A stretch of DNA of 64,000 bases from Microbacterium sp. 2FI (GCF_005502885.1 NZ_SCMR01000009.1:62001-126000), one strand, 5' to 3'; counted from the first letter of the stretch, positions 52,298 to 61,677 are shown. A program made the numbers and translations. The notes: a model not told the origin generated them from the sequence alone.

Positions 52298-53581
52298 TCA
52301 GACGATGCTCGCCGACGTCACCGCTGAAGCGACAAGCGGTGCCAGTGAGACACCGCCCAGTTCCTCATCGATCCGAATGAGCTCGTTCCACTTCGCGGTC
52401 CGCTCGCCGCGGGTGATCGAGCCGACCTTGACGATGTCGGCGCCCCACCCGGTCGCCAGGTGAGCGACCGACGTGTCTTCGCTCTCACCTGAGCGTGCCG
52501 ACACGATGACGCCCAGGTCGTTCTCACGAGCTGCGCGGACGGCGTTCGCAGCCCCGGTGACGGTGCCGACCTGGTTCACCTTGATGAGTACAGCCGTGAC
52601 CGCCCCTTCAGCAGCGGCACGTCGGATGCGGTCGGCGCTGGTGACCAGGTAGTCATCGCCGACGACGACTGTCTTCGCGCCGACTCCCGACACGGCGCGC
52701 CGCATTCCGGCCGCGTCGTCCTCATCTGCGGGGTCTTCCAGCGTGACGATCGGATAGTTCGCGCAGATCCGCACCAGCTCATCGATCCACTCCTCGGTCG
52801 GCAGGATGCGATCGCCGATCCGGTATCCGCCGGCCTCGTGGAACTGACTAGCGGCGACATCAAGCGAGATTCCGATATCCAGACCGGGGACGAACCCGGC
52901 GGCCTCGATCCCGGCGATGATGACGTCCAGCGCGTCCTCCGTGCCCGATACCTCGGGCCAGTATCCGCCCTCGTCGGCGACGCCACGTCGCGGGCCACGC
53001 GCGGCGAGCACGCTGCCGACCGCCTGGTAGACCTCGGCGACGTGCAGGAGTCCGTCCCCGATGGAGGTCGCCGACAGCGGCATGACCATGAAGTCCTGGA
53101 CGGTGGTGCGGTGCGCGGCATGTGCTCCACCGCCGAGGATCTGGATCTGCGGGCGGGGAATGAACGCGGGCTCGGGGTCGAGCAGTCGCCAGGCCGGGAT
53201 GCCGCGACTGGCCGCCGCGGCATGGAGCACTGCGAGCGACACCGCCGTCGTCGAATTGCCGCCGATCGTGCCGCGTTGCGGGTCGTCATCGAGGCTGTCG
53301 AGCACGCCATCCACGCCCACCTGATCGGCGACGTCGAGGCCCGCGAGGGCCGCGGCGATGTGGGTGCCCACGATCTCGACTGCGTGCGCGACATCCTTGC
53401 CCGCGAGAACGGAGGTTCCGTCGCGCAGTTCGATCGCCTCACGGCGACCCGTCGACGCCCCGGAAGGCGCGATGGCCCGACCGCGAGCGCCGCTGGCCGT
53501 GGTGATTTCGGCCTCGACGGTCGGGAGCCCGCGCGAGTCCCACACACGACGGCCGGTGACGGACCGGATGGCGTCAGCCAT
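52298..53581 (-). CDS. Enolase paralogue with altered active site
   Basis: 427-residue enolase-superfamily protein with clear enolase ancestry (SRGLPTVEAEI, VADEGGYWPE, SLDVAAS, TLEDPADEDD, VGDDYLVT, LIKVNQVGT). Metal ligands Asp241, Glu282 and Asp310 and the catalytic Lys334 and Glu204 are kept. Two residues differ from true enolase: the SHRSGE His is Ala362 (SARSGE), and the Glu of QEFMIMP is Asp163 (QDFMVMP). It overlaps the APH-fold kinase gene by 8 nt and is the last gene of a sugar operon. It is therefore probably a dehydratase for another 2-phospho acid (inference). AAGGAG precedes the ATG. Confidence 0.85.
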   Translation of the reverse strand: MADAIRSVTGRRVWDSRGLPTVEAEITTASGARGRAIAPSGASTGRREAIELRDGTSVLAGKDVAHAVEIVGTHIAAALAGLDVADQVGVDGVLDSLDDDPQRGTIGGNSTTAVSLAVLHAAAASRGIPAWRLLDPEPAFIPRPQIQILGGGAHAAHRTTVQDFMVMPLSATSIGDGLLHVAEVYQAVGSVLAARGPRRGVADEGGYWPEVSGTEDALDVIIAGIEAAGFVPGLDIGISLDVAASQFHEAGGYRIGDRILPTEEWIDELVRICANYPIVTLEDPADEDDAAGMRRAVSGVGAKTVVVGDDYLVTSADRIRRAAAEGAVTAVLIKVNQVGTVTGAANAVRAARENDLGVIVSARSGESEDTSVAHLATGWGADIVKVGSITRGERTAKWNELIRIDEELGGVSLAPLVASAVTSASIV

Positions 53582-54593
53582 GTACTGCTCCTTGTCGTTG
53601 GTTGATGAGGTCCTCGATGGGCCGGTCTGTGGCCAGGGCATCGAGGGCGACCGCCCGCACGATGTCCCGAGCGGCGGGGTTGAGGTACTCGGCCGGCGAC
53701 GCGCCTTCGACTCTTGCGAGCATGAGCGCCGGAAGGATGCGCGCCACACGTGCCGCCACGTCTGCGGGCTCCTCCCAGTCGATCTCCGCCTGGTATGCGC
53801 CGGCGAACTCCTGCGCCGATGCCCGCAAGGCTGCGGCATGCTGCGGAAGGTGGATCTGCTTGAGCGTGAGATGCGTGAGACAGAAAGCGGCATCGAACGC
53901 CGGGTCGGACCACGTGGCGCATTCCGCGTCGAGGAAGACGGGATGCTGCCCCGCCAGGATGTTCTTCGGGCTCACGTCACCGTGGACGAGCGCGACACGC
54001 GTCACGCGCAGCGTGCCGATGATGCTCTCGAGTGCCTCTCGTGCTTCCGGGACTGCGGCGGCGGTGCGCACGAGGTAGGGCTCGACGCGCAGCGACTCGA
54101 ACAGGTCGGGGTGGTCGAACTGAAAGGCGAGCTCCGGCGCGCGCGCGGACGCGCTGTGGATGCGGCCGAGGTCTCGGCCCACCGCTCCGGCGAAGGCGGG
54201 ATCGACTCTGCCGGCAAGCAGATCCGACTTCCAGTTGCTGTGGCGTGCCGGGTCCAGATACTCGAGTGCGATCGCGAAGGATTCCTCGTCATATCCCAGA
54301 ACACGCGGACACGAGCCGGGAACGGCAGACGAGACGTACTCCAGCCACGCCGCCTCGGATGCACCCCTGTCGAGCGGTGCTTGCCAATCCGCTTCGACCT
54401 TGAGCTTGCGCCGTGGGCGCTTGAGGACGAGCGCGATGTCATCGGTCCGAATCAGCCAGATATCGGACGACACGCCACCCGAGAGGGGCTCGGCTGACAC
54501 GATGTCCTCGGATCGCACCACTCCCATGCGGGCGAGTGGCTCCAGCGCTTCCGCAGCCGTCGAAGCGTCCCCGACCCGGGCCGTGCCGCTCAT
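53574..54593 (-). CDS. APH-fold small-molecule kinase
   Basis: 339-residue aminoglycoside-phosphotransferase-fold protein. ATP-site features: SGGVSSDIWLIR loop and ALVLKRP lysine; catalytic VHGDVSPKNIL; metal loop FLDAECATWSDP (the Asp is kept, but the usual DWE/DFD is DAE). It overlaps the mannonate-dehydratase-like gene by 4 nt and the enolase-like gene by 8 nt, so all three are coupled. The context argues for a sugar or sugar-acid kinase rather than antibiotic resistance; no substrate can be read from sequence. Confidence 0.83.
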   Translation of the reverse strand: MSGTARVGDASTAAEALEPLARMGVVRSEDIVSAEPLSGGVSSDIWLIRTDDIALVLKRPRRKLKVEADWQAPLDRGASEAAWLEYVSSAVPGSCPRVLGYDEESFAIALEYLDPARHSNWKSDLLAGRVDPAFAGAVGRDLGRIHSASARAPELAFQFDHPDLFESLRVEPYLVRTAAAVPEAREALESIIGTLRVTRVALVHGDVSPKNILAGQHPVFLDAECATWSDPAFDAAFCLTHLTLKQIHLPQHAAALRASAQEFAGAYQAEIDWEEPADVAARVARILPALMLARVEGASPAEYLNPAARDIVRAVALDALATDRPIEDLINQRQGAVHG

Positions 54594-55642
54594 GACGACG
54601 TGGCCGGGTGACCGTAGGCGGACTGCTCGAGACCGCGGATGTATCCGATCGCGAACAGGCGCCCGAGGGTCTCGTAGCCGGGCCGGATGTTGGACTCCCC
54701 TGCCAGCGTCGGCACGTGGTCGGGGCGCATCGCGCCCTCGAACCCGATGTCGTAGTACGCATCCATGCAGGCCGGCATGTCGGTCTGTCCGGCGTCGTGG
54801 AACGTCTCCTGGAAGTAGTCGACGGTTCCCTTGACGTCGCGGAAGTGCACGAAGGGGATCTTCTCGGTCCCGAATTCACGGATCAGCTCCGGGATCGTGG
54901 TGGTTCCGCCGATGACCTCGGGCATCAGGGCGAAGTTGCCCTGGCAGAAGGTGATGCCGTTGTGCTCGGACGGGTAGAGCGACAGCAGCCGGCGGAACGC
55001 CTCGACGGAGCTCATGATGCGCGGGAGGTTGCGGTCCTCCTGCTGTGGCGGGTCGTCCGGGTGCATGGCAAGGCGCACCCCGGACTCCTCGGCGACGGGC
55101 ACGACGGCATTCAGGAAGTACTCCAAGCCGGCCCACATCTGGTCGCGGGTGACCTCGCCCGGGGCGACGAGAGGGTCCTTGGCCTGGGCGATGCCGCGGT
55201 CGTAGCCCGTGACCAGCGCCCCGGCGCGGTCCTCGATCGCGATGTCGGTGCGACCCCAGCTGGACAGCCCCATCCAGTTGTAGGCGAGCGTCGGCACACC
55301 CAGGCGGCCCATCGCCCGGATCTGGGTGATCACGTGGTCGATCTGCTCGTCGCGCCCATCGAGCCCGAGGCGCACCTTGTCGATCGGAGCGGTGTCCTCG
55401 AGAGCGACGAGCGTGAAGCCGTAGTCGTCGTACGTCTCGATGTTCTGCTTGATGGCGGCTTCGCTCCACGGCACCTCGTCGCGGTCGTCAGCCTTCCAGC
55501 CGTCGGCGCCGACGGACGCGAACATGCGCTGATCCTGCTCGGCGCCGTTGAGGACGCCGACGGCGTTGTCGACGCCGACCTGGCGGATGAGCTTCCAGGA
55601 CGCCTCAGGGCGGGGCGGGAGGAACTCGCTCAGTTTGATCAT
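54590..55642 (-). CDS. Mannonate-dehydratase-like TIM-barrel enzyme
   Basis: 350-residue UxuA-family protein. UxuA dehydrates D-mannonate to 2-keto-3-deoxygluconate. Family features visible: LAMHPDDPP, NGITFCQGNFALMP, IPFVHFRDVKG, all near metal-binding His and Cys residues. The N-terminal part is divergent from E. coli UxuA (KLSEFLPPRPEASWKLIRQV), so the substrate may differ. It ends in a 4-nt overlap with the kinase gene. Start: ATG at 55642. Confidence 0.86.
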   Translation of the reverse strand: MIKLSEFLPPRPEASWKLIRQVGVDNAVGVLNGAEQDQRMFASVGADGWKADDRDEVPWSEAAIKQNIETYDDYGFTLVALEDTAPIDKVRLGLDGRDEQIDHVITQIRAMGRLGVPTLAYNWMGLSSWGRTDIAIEDRAGALVTGYDRGIAQAKDPLVAPGEVTRDQMWAGLEYFLNAVVPVAEESGVRLAMHPDDPPQQEDRNLPRIMSSVEAFRRLLSLYPSEHNGITFCQGNFALMPEVIGGTTTIPELIREFGTEKIPFVHFRDVKGTVDYFQETFHDAGQTDMPACMDAYYDIGFEGAMRPDHVPTLAGESNIRPGYETLGRLFAIGYIRGLEQSAYGHPATSS

Positions 55643-55674
55643 CGGTCTCGGTCCACTCTCTTCAATCGAATCAG

Positions 55675-56490
55675 TCAGTCTTTGGTGGGAAGCGCCGCCG
55701 CGATGCGGGCCAGAAGGCCGCCATCGACCCGGAGTTCGGAGCCGGTGACGAAGCTGGCCGCGTCGCTGGCGAGGAAGGATGCCGCTTCGCCGATCTCATC
55801 GGGCTGGGCGACGCGTCCGAGGGCGTGCATGGTGCCCCAGTTCGCGATCGTCCTCTCCACGCCCTCGCGGGTCCCGTCGGACCACTCCGCAGCCGACGTG
55901 CGCAGCATCGGCGTGTCGACCGAGCCGGGAGCGATCGAGTTCACGCGCACCCCGTAGGCGGCTTCGTCGACGGCCATCGCTCGGCAGAGCGAGTTCAGCG
56001 CACCCTTGCTCGCGGTGTACGCGACGACGTTGTTCTGCGTCGCCGTCGCCTGCACGGACGAGATGATCGTGACGGTGCCCTGCCGCGCACGGATCTGCGG
56101 CAGGGCGGCCCGGGCGGCGAGGAACACACCGCGCACGTTGACGCCGAAGACCTCGTCCCAGGTCTCGATCGGCGTGTCCACCGCATCGCCGTAGCGCTGG
56201 ATTCCTGCGGCGGTCACGAGGTGGTCGAGACGGCCGTAGGTGTCGATCGCGAGTGCGACGGCATCCGTGCTCGTGTGCTCTTGATCGATGGGGCCGAACG
56301 TGCCGATCGCCGTGCCGCCGGCATCCCGGATCAATGCGACGGTCTCGTCGACGTAGTCCGCCGTCAAGCCGTGCACGACGACCGAGGCTCCTCGTCGAGC
56401 GAAGGTCAGGGCGATACCCCGTCCGATGCCTTGCGACCCGCCGGTGATGAGGACGACTTTGCCGTCGTGCGCGCGTTCCGAACCGTTCAT
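55675..56490 (-). CDS. SDR-family oxidoreductase
   Basis: 271-residue short-chain dehydrogenase/reductase. Cofactor loop TGGSQGIGRG, active-site YTASK with Ser of SSVQA upstream, and IAPGSVDTPM. The ATG at 56490 follows GGAAGGACC; the longer frame to 56526 would overlap the previous gene. It could oxidise a sugar or reduce a keto acid in the pathway encoded by this operon. Confidence 0.88.
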   Translation of the reverse strand: MNGSERAHDGKVVLITGGSQGIGRGIALTFARRGASVVVHGLTADYVDETVALIRDAGGTAIGTFGPIDQEHTSTDAVALAIDTYGRLDHLVTAAGIQRYGDAVDTPIETWDEVFGVNVRGVFLAARAALPQIRARQGTVTIISSVQATATQNNVVAYTASKGALNSLCRAMAVDEAAYGVRVNSIAPGSVDTPMLRTSAAEWSDGTREGVERTIANWGTMHALGRVAQPDEIGEAASFLASDAASFVTGSELRVDGGLLARIAAALPTKD

Positions 56491-56522
56491 GGTGGGTCCT
56501 TCCGAATGAACCTGTTCCGCCA

Positions 56523-57206
56523 TCACAGCACTCCGAAGCGTGCGAATGCTTCCGTCGAGCTCATTCCGTCCTCGATCGCGACCCGCACCAGGTTCTCCGT
56601 CGACGCCTTCTCGAGGGCCGCCTCGATGACCTCCGCCTCGATGTCCTGCGGGATGACGAGCACGCCGTCGATATCGCCGACGACGAGATCGCCGGGGGTG
56701 ACGTGCACACCGCTGATCTCGACCGGGACGCGGAAGTCATGCACGATCGTGCGGATGCTGGAGTCCTGTGCGTAGTTGCCGTGGCTGAACACCGGGAAGC
56801 CCTGGCCGAGCACCTTGGTCGTGTCGCGGTGGTAGCCGTCGACCACGGCGCCGACGGCACCTCGCGACTGCGCCGTCGCAGTGAGGATCTCACCCCACAT
56901 CGCTGCCTGAGCTTGGGCGCCCGTGCGCGGTGCGAGGTACACCTCGCCCGGCCGGAGCTGATCGAGGGCCTCGGTGAGCAGCCCGAACGGCTTGCGCTGC
57001 GGACTGAAGACGTCCGCCACGAGGACGGGCATCGCCCGCCCCGCGACGCGCATCGATGGCGTCAGCGGCCGGATCTGAGGGGGCAGGAACTGGTGCACGC
57101 GGCTGAGCTTGTCGAGGATGTCGCCGATCACCGCTGTATAGAGCTTGGTGTTGATCAGCTCGAACAGGTCGGCGTCTGTCGCGGTCGGTGTCTGCAGGTC
57201 GGTCAT
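56523..57206 (-). CDS. RraA-family protein
   Basis: 227-residue RraA-like protein. The active-site signature of the aldolase branch is visible: [11 protein letters not shown], with the metal-bridging Arg-Asp, and [11 protein letters not shown]. Members of the family include 4-hydroxy-4-methyl-2-oxoglutarate aldolase and oxaloacetate decarboxylase; others are RNase E regulators. The catabolic context favours an aldolase/decarboxylase. Start ATG at 57206 behind GAGAGAGA. In the operon it lies between the ABC permease and SDR genes. Confidence 0.87.
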   Translation of the reverse strand: MTDLQTPTATDADLFELINTKLYTAVIGDILDKLSRVHQFLPPQIRPLTPSMRVAGRAMPVLVADVFSPQRKPFGLLTEALDQLRPGEVYLAPRTGAQAQAAMWGEILTATAQSRGAVGAVVDGYHRDTTKVLGQGFPVFSHGNYAQDSSIRTIVHDFRVPVEISGVHVTPGDLVVGDIDGVLVIPQDIEAEVIEAALEKASTENLVRVAIEDGMSSTEAFARFGVL

Positions 57207-57216
57207 GGATTCTCTC

Positions 57217-58242
57217 TCAGCTGATCGCCTGGCGGCGGGTGCGCCAGACGTTGACGACGACGGCGATGAGGACGACGGCACCGCGCACGACCTGCTGGGC
57301 ATACGGGTTCACACCCAGAAGCACCATGCCGTTGAGCAGAGCGGCGATGAACAGCACGCCGATCGCGGTGCCCACCACGGTGCCCTTGCCACCGGAGAGC
57401 GCGGCTCCGCCGATGATCGTCGCTGCGATCGCGTCGAACTCGAGGCCGACGGCGATCGTCGAGTTGCCCGATGACAGCAGGGCGCTCTGCAGCAGGCCGG
57501 TGAGCGCGGCAGCCATGGCCGAGATCATCATGACGAGGATCTTGATGCGCTTGACGGGGATGCCCGAGAGTCCGGCGGCCTTTGCGTTGCCTCCGACGGC
57601 GTAGACCGATCGTCCGAAGACGGTGCGCCGTGCGACGACGGCGACGATGATGCCGATCGCGACGAGGTAGATGGCCGAGATGGGGATGCCGAGGATACGG
57701 CCGGAACCCCAGTAGAAGAACTCGCCGGAGGCGATCGGGATGGGGAAGTTGCTCGTGATCAGCTGTGCGGCGCCACGCAGCGCGAGGTACAGGGCGAGGG
57801 TCGTGATGAAGGTCGGCACCCCGAAGTACGAGCGCATGGCGCCGGAGAAGGCGCCGATCGCGGCGGCGATTCCCAGCACGAGCACGACCGCGAGGATCAT
57901 CGGAACGCCCTGCTTCACGACGAAGACGCCGATCAGGGACGACGACAGCGCGGCCATCGCGCCGACAGAGATGTCGATCTCGCCGGAGACGATGACGAGT
58001 GTCATCGCGAACGCGACGATGCCGAAGAACGCGGCGTTCTGCAGGATGCTGAGCTGGTTCGACGCGGTCAGGAAGTCCGGCGTCAGCAGGGACAGCGTGA
58101 TGTAGAGGGCGATGAAGACGACCAGGAGACCGAGTCCGTCCCAGGAGCGGATCTTCCGGAAGAGCCGGGTGCCGCCGCTGGGTGCGGAAGGCTGGCTGTC
58201 GTCGGTCTCGGCGACCGGGGCGGTGGCCGTGTTTTCAGTCAT
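57217..58242 (-). CDS. Rbs-type sugar ABC transporter permease
   Basis: 341-residue CUT2 permease (RbsC family) with about ten membrane helices and the signature [14 protein letters not shown] and [18 protein letters not shown] at 58242 overlaps the ATPase gene end by 8 nt. It forms the homodimeric channel of the importer, whose ATPase and binding protein are encoded upstream. The RraA-like gene follows 10 nt downstream. Confidence 0.92.
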   Translation of the reverse strand: MTENTATAPVAETDDSQPSAPSGGTRLFRKIRSWDGLGLLVVFIALYITLSLLTPDFLTASNQLSILQNAAFFGIVAFAMTLVIVSGEIDISVGAMAALSSSLIGVFVVKQGVPMILAVVLVLGIAAAIGAFSGAMRSYFGVPTFITTLALYLALRGAAQLITSNFPIPIASGEFFYWGSGRILGIPISAIYLVAIGIIVAVVARRTVFGRSVYAVGGNAKAAGLSGIPVKRIKILVMMISAMAAALTGLLQSALLSSGNSTIAVGLEFDAIAATIIGGAALSGGKGTVVGTAIGVLFIAALLNGMVLLGVNPYAQQVVRGAVVLIAVVVNVWRTRRQAIS

Positions 58243-59740
58243 GTTCGTTTTCCTGTCGCATGGCGAGGGCAAGGATTCGCTCGGCGGTCGCTTCTGGACC
58301 GATGAGTTCTTCGCGGACGTGGCCGTCCCGAAGGATGAGGACGCGATCGCAGACCTCCGCGATCTCCTCGAGTTCTGACGAGACGAAGATCGACGAGACA
58401 CCGTCGTCGGCGAGCTCACGGATGAGGCGGTAGATCTGGGCCTTCGCCTGGAGGTCCACGCCGCGTGTCGGTTCGTCGAGAAGGAGGATGCGCATCTTCG
58501 CGGTGAGGGCGCGGCCGATCACGCCCTTCTGCTGGTTGCCGCCGGAGAGCGTGCCGATCTCCTGATCGGGCGACGACGCCCGGATCGAGAGCGATGCGAT
58601 CGCGGCGGCCATGAGCCGGAGCTCGGTGAGCGGTCGGAGCCAGAACGGCGGCAGGATCCGCCCGCGGGCCGTCATCATGAGGTTCTCCCCGACGCCGAGC
58701 ATCGGCACGATGCCGGCGCCCTTGCGATCCTCGGACGTCAGCGCGACGCCCATGTCGAGCATCTTGCGGGGGAACCGACCGTCGACTGCCTTGCCGAAGA
58801 CCTCGACCGTGCCGACGGCTTCGCGGTGCAACCCGAAGACGGACTCGAGGAGCTCGGTGCGGCCGGAGCCGAGAAGCCCGGCGATGCCGAGAACCTCCCC
58901 TTCGTGGAGGGCGAGTGAGACGCCGTGCAGCCGGTGCGGCACGGTCAGATCGTCGATCCTCAGCACGACAGGAGCTTCGCGGCGGTCGCGGTGCGTCCAC
59001 TCCAGATTCACCTCCAGGTCGCCGCTGATGAGTTCGGCGACCTGGGCGGACGACAGGCTCGAGACCGCGGCGGTCGCTACGTGACGACCGTCCCGCAGCA
59101 CCGTGAGGCTGTCCGCGACGAGCGGGATCTCCTTCATGCGGTGAGAGACGTAGATCACCGCCATGCCGGTCTGCGCGAGCCGGCGCACGAGCTTGAGCAG
59201 CGCAGTCACCTCGGTGTTGTTGAGGGCACTAGTGGGCTCGTCCAGGATCAGCACCTTCGGGTCGTCGACGAGCGCCTTCGCGATCTCGACCACCTGCTGC
59301 TCGGCGAGGGACAGCTTGCCGACTTCCACGAAGAGGGGGATGTCGACCCCCAGCATCCCGAGCGCGCGCTCTGCGCGGCGGCGGAGCAGGCCGGCGCGGA
59401 CGAATCCGAACTGGCGTGGCCACCGGCCCATCGTGATGTTCTCCGCAACCGTGAGACCGGGCACCAGAGAGAACTCCTGGTGGACGACGGCAATGCCTCC
59501 GGACTGCGCCTCACGAGGGCCGGTCCACTGCACCTTCTCCCCCGAGAGTGTGATCTCGCCCTGGTCGGGGCTCAGCGAGCCTGAGATCAGGTTCACGAGC
59601 GTCGACTTGCCGGCGCCGTTCTTGCCGAGCAGTGCCCGCACTTCGCCGCGCTTCAGCGTGAAGTCGACGCCGTCGAGCGCGGTGACGGCGCCGAAGCGCT
59701 TGGTCATCCCACTGCAGGAGAGGACTGTTTCGTCACTCAT
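58235..59740 (-). CDS. Rbs-type sugar ABC transporter ATPase
   Basis: 501-residue protein with two fused ABC domains, as in RbsA. First cassette: Walker A GKNGAGKST, LSLAEQQ signature, Walker B VLILDEPTSAL. The second has a degenerate Walker A (GLLGSGRTEL) and LSGGNQQKG, the CUT2 pattern. ATG at 59740 preferred over 59746 because AAGGA then lies 8 nt ahead. Powers uptake with the downstream permease and upstream binding protein. Confidence 0.93.
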   Translation of the reverse strand: MSDETVLSCSGMTKRFGAVTALDGVDFTLKRGEVRALLGKNGAGKSTLVNLISGSLSPDQGEITLSGEKVQWTGPREAQSGGIAVVHQEFSLVPGLTVAENITMGRWPRQFGFVRAGLLRRRAERALGMLGVDIPLFVEVGKLSLAEQQVVEIAKALVDDPKVLILDEPTSALNNTEVTALLKLVRRLAQTGMAVIYVSHRMKEIPLVADSLTVLRDGRHVATAAVSSLSSAQVAELISGDLEVNLEWTHRDRREAPVVLRIDDLTVPHRLHGVSLALHEGEVLGIAGLLGSGRTELLESVFGLHREAVGTVEVFGKAVDGRFPRKMLDMGVALTSEDRKGAGIVPMLGVGENLMMTARGRILPPFWLRPLTELRLMAAAIASLSIRASSPDQEIGTLSGGNQQKGVIGRALTAKMRILLLDEPTRGVDLQAKAQIYRLIRELADDGVSSIFVSSELEEIAEVCDRVLILRDGHVREELIGPEATAERILALAMRQENEHD

Positions 59741-59769
59741 TCCCATCGTCCTTATCCGGTCGTATCGGA

Positions 59770-59807
59770 AGTGGCGGGCTCAGGATGTGGGCCCTGAGCC
59801 CGCCACT
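59770..59807 (-). terminator. Strong hairpin between binding protein and ATPase genes
   Basis: A perfect 15-bp stem (59770-59784 with 59793-59807) and an 8-nt loop lie 25 nt past the stop of the binding-protein gene. It most likely raises the ratio of binding protein to ATPase by partial termination or mRNA stabilisation. Confidence 0.75.
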
Positions 59808-59832
59808 GCTGGGTCGAAGTCCGACTCGGCTG

Positions 59833-60825
59833 CTACTGCGCGGCGGCGAGCCACGCCTCGACGGTGGCGGGGTCGGTGCGGTCGTACACGATGCCGGGCA
59901 GCTCGACCGCGTGCGGGTCGTTCTCCCCGCCGTCGAGCACCGTCTTCGCCATCTCGTACGCGCCCTTCGCGGTGCCGACCGGGTCCTGGCCCGTGCTTGC
60001 CTGCAGGATGTTGTCGTCGGCCAGCAGGAACTCGGCGATCTGCGTCGAGATGTCGGTGCCGAACACCGGCGTCGACTTGCCTGCCTGTGCGACGGCGATC
60101 GTCGCACCGGCGGTGCCGCCATCGTTCGAGGCCCACAGGATGTCGACGTCAGGGTTGGCCGTGAGGATGTCGGTCGCCACCGTGGTCGCCTTGTCGACGA
60201 GGTAGGCCTCCTGGTCCGTCAGGATGTTGACCGTGATCCCGGCGGCGTCGAGAGCATCGAGGAAGCCGGTCTTGCGCAGCTTGCACGCCGAGGCGATGTC
60301 GCAGTTGAGGATTGCGAGATTCACGCTGTCGCCGAAGTTCTCTGCGATGTAGGTCGCGGCGGCCTCACCGGTGCCGGTGCCGAGCGCCGTGTTGTCCGAC
60401 TGAATGACGCCATCCACGAGTTCAGGGTCGGTCGTCGCACCCACGCAGTTGCCGTAGCAGATCAGCACGATGCCGGCATCCTTGATCGACTGCATCGTCG
60501 CGACGGATGCCTCGTCCGCCGTGGGCTGGATGAGGACGGCATCCACGCCGGCCTGGATCATGTTCTGCGCGACCTGATTCTCCGTCGCCGGGTCGTTGTT
60601 GGACAGGCCGGTGGTGACGGAGCCTCCGTCAGCGCTGACCGCCTCTTCGAGTCCGGACTGGATTCCCTGGAAGTACGTGTCTCCCTGGAGCATGATCAGG
60701 CCCACTTTGATGGGCTCATCCGCGGGGGTCTCCTCCTCCCCTGCCGCGCCGCCCGAGCATCCGGACAGTGCCAGCGCGAGCGCTGCGGCTCCGGCGAGTG
60801 CTGCGAACATCTTGGTTTTCGTCAT
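59833..60825 (-). CDS. Rbs-type sugar-binding lipoprotein
   Basis: 330-residue type 1 periplasmic-binding lipoprotein (Peripla_BP_4). Lipobox LSGC with Cys23. The core has VLIQPTADEASVATMQ, DILWASNDGGTAGA and TGQDPVGTAKGAYE. Three internal Cys (CYGNC and NCDIASAC) are unusual for this family and might form a disulfide. First gene of the leftward operon; AAGGGAGA precedes the ATG. Controlled by the divergent GntR gene through the overlapping operator. Confidence 0.92.
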   Translation of the reverse strand: MTKTKMFAALAGAAALALALSGCSGGAAGEEETPADEPIKVGLIMLQGDTYFQGIQSGLEEAVSADGGSVTTGLSNNDPATENQVAQNMIQAGVDAVLIQPTADEASVATMQSIKDAGIVLICYGNCVGATTDPELVDGVIQSDNTALGTGTGEAAATYIAENFGDSVNLAILNCDIASACKLRKTGFLDALDAAGITVNILTDQEAYLVDKATTVATDILTANPDVDILWASNDGGTAGATIAVAQAGKSTPVFGTDISTQIAEFLLADDNILQASTGQDPVGTAKGAYEMAKTVLDGGENDPHAVELPGIVYDRTDPATVEAWLAAAQ

Positions 60826-60849
60826 GTCAATCTCCCTTGATCTGTGACG

Positions 60850-60878
60850 TTGCGGCCAACATAACCCACTTGTATACT
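60850..60878 (+). promoter_or_regulatory. Promoter of the GntR gene
   Basis: Rightward -35 TTGCGG (60850-60855), 17-nt spacer and -10 TATACT (60873-60878). The -10 lies inside the palindrome at 60867-60890, so the regulator probably controls its own gene. Confidence 0.55.
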
Positions 60879-60887
60879 AGAATGCAA
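60858..60887 (-). promoter_or_regulatory. Promoter of the Rbs-type catabolic operon
   Basis: Leftward -35 TTGCAT (60887-60882), 18-nt spacer, -10 TATGTT (60863-60858). It overlaps the rightward promoter face to face and the -35 is within the palindromic operator. Confidence 0.5.
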
Positions 60888-60890
60888 GTG
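60867..60890. promoter_or_regulatory. GntR/FadR-type operator
   Basis: A 24-nt palindrome, CACTTG-N12-CAAGTG with central CTAG and two mismatched pairs. Its position over both divergent promoters makes it the natural site for the adjacent FCD-type GntR regulator. Confidence 0.7.
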
Positions 60891-60909
60891 ATCGCGACGA
60901 TGGGAAATC

Positions 60910-61677
60910 ATGACGGACCAGGCACCTCCCTCAGGAGACACAGGAAGCAGAAACGGCTCGCTCGCGCGTACTCTCGACGGACTCGCCGGTCTCGCGGCCC
61001 TTCCCCGGTACGCCGGCGGAGCGCGAATGCGCATCTCCGACTTCGTCTACGCGGAGCTCAGCGAGGCTATCCGTGATCTGCGGCTGACGCCCGGCACTCC
61101 CCTCTCCGAGCCGGCCGTCGCGGCTTCTCTCCAGGTGAGCCGTGCGCCCGTGCGCGAGGCGTTCACCCGGCTCGCCGATCAGGGCCTGGTGACGATCGTC
61201 CCGCAGGTCGGCAGCTCAGTCGCCCCGATCTCGATGGCTTCGGTCAACGACGCCGTGTTCATCCGCAGCGCTCTGGAGAAGAGCGCCTTTCAGCAGGCCA
61301 TCGGATTCGACGATCTCGACACCACCGCGTTGCAGGAACTCGTCGACCTGAATCGTGGCGCTGCCGAGAGAGGCGACCTGGAGGAGTTCATCCAGACGGA
61401 CGAAGAGCTGCATCAACTCGTGTTCGCGCTGGCAGGCGTACCCCAGATCTGGCAGGTCGTCCGAGGCGCGAAGGTGCACCTCGACCGGCTCCGGCGGCTC
61501 AACCTCCCCGGCGCGATCACGAACCCCGAGATCGCCGCCGAGCACCAGCTCATCGTCGACGCGATCGCGGATCGCGACGAGGCAGCCGGACTGCGGGTGA
61601 TCCACCGCCACTCGACCCGGATCATCGGCGACACCGGCAAGCTCCGGCAGGAGTTCCCGGATTACTTCATCTCATGA
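60910..61677 (+). CDS. GntR-family (FCD) transcriptional regulator
   Basis: 255-residue FadR-subfamily repressor. Winged helix at about 42-105 (SEAIRDLRLTPGTPLSEPAVAAS..VSRAPVREAFTRLADQGLV). FCD ligand domain about 112-245 with Asp/His metal-type residues (TDEELHQLVFALAG). An extra 37-residue N-terminus precedes the HTH. It starts at ATG 60910. It presumably senses a pathway acid and controls both operons through the overlapping palindrome. Confidence 0.9.
   Translation: MTDQAPPSGDTGSRNGSLARTLDGLAGLAALPRYAGGARMRISDFVYAELSEAIRDLRLTPGTPLSEPAVAASLQVSRAPVREAFTRLADQGLVTIVPQVGSSVAPISMASVNDAVFIRSALEKSAFQQAIGFDDLDTTALQELVDLNRGAAERGDLEEFIQTDEELHQLVFALAGVPQIWQVVRGAKVHLDRLRRLNLPGAITNPEIAAEHQLIVDAIADRDEAAGLRVIHRHSTRIIGDTGKLRQEFPDYFIS

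Noticed and set aside
53574..54593. Antibiotic-resistance aminoglycoside phosphotransferase
   Set aside because: Only the fold is shared; the gene is translationally coupled to sugar-acid genes and the metal loop differs.
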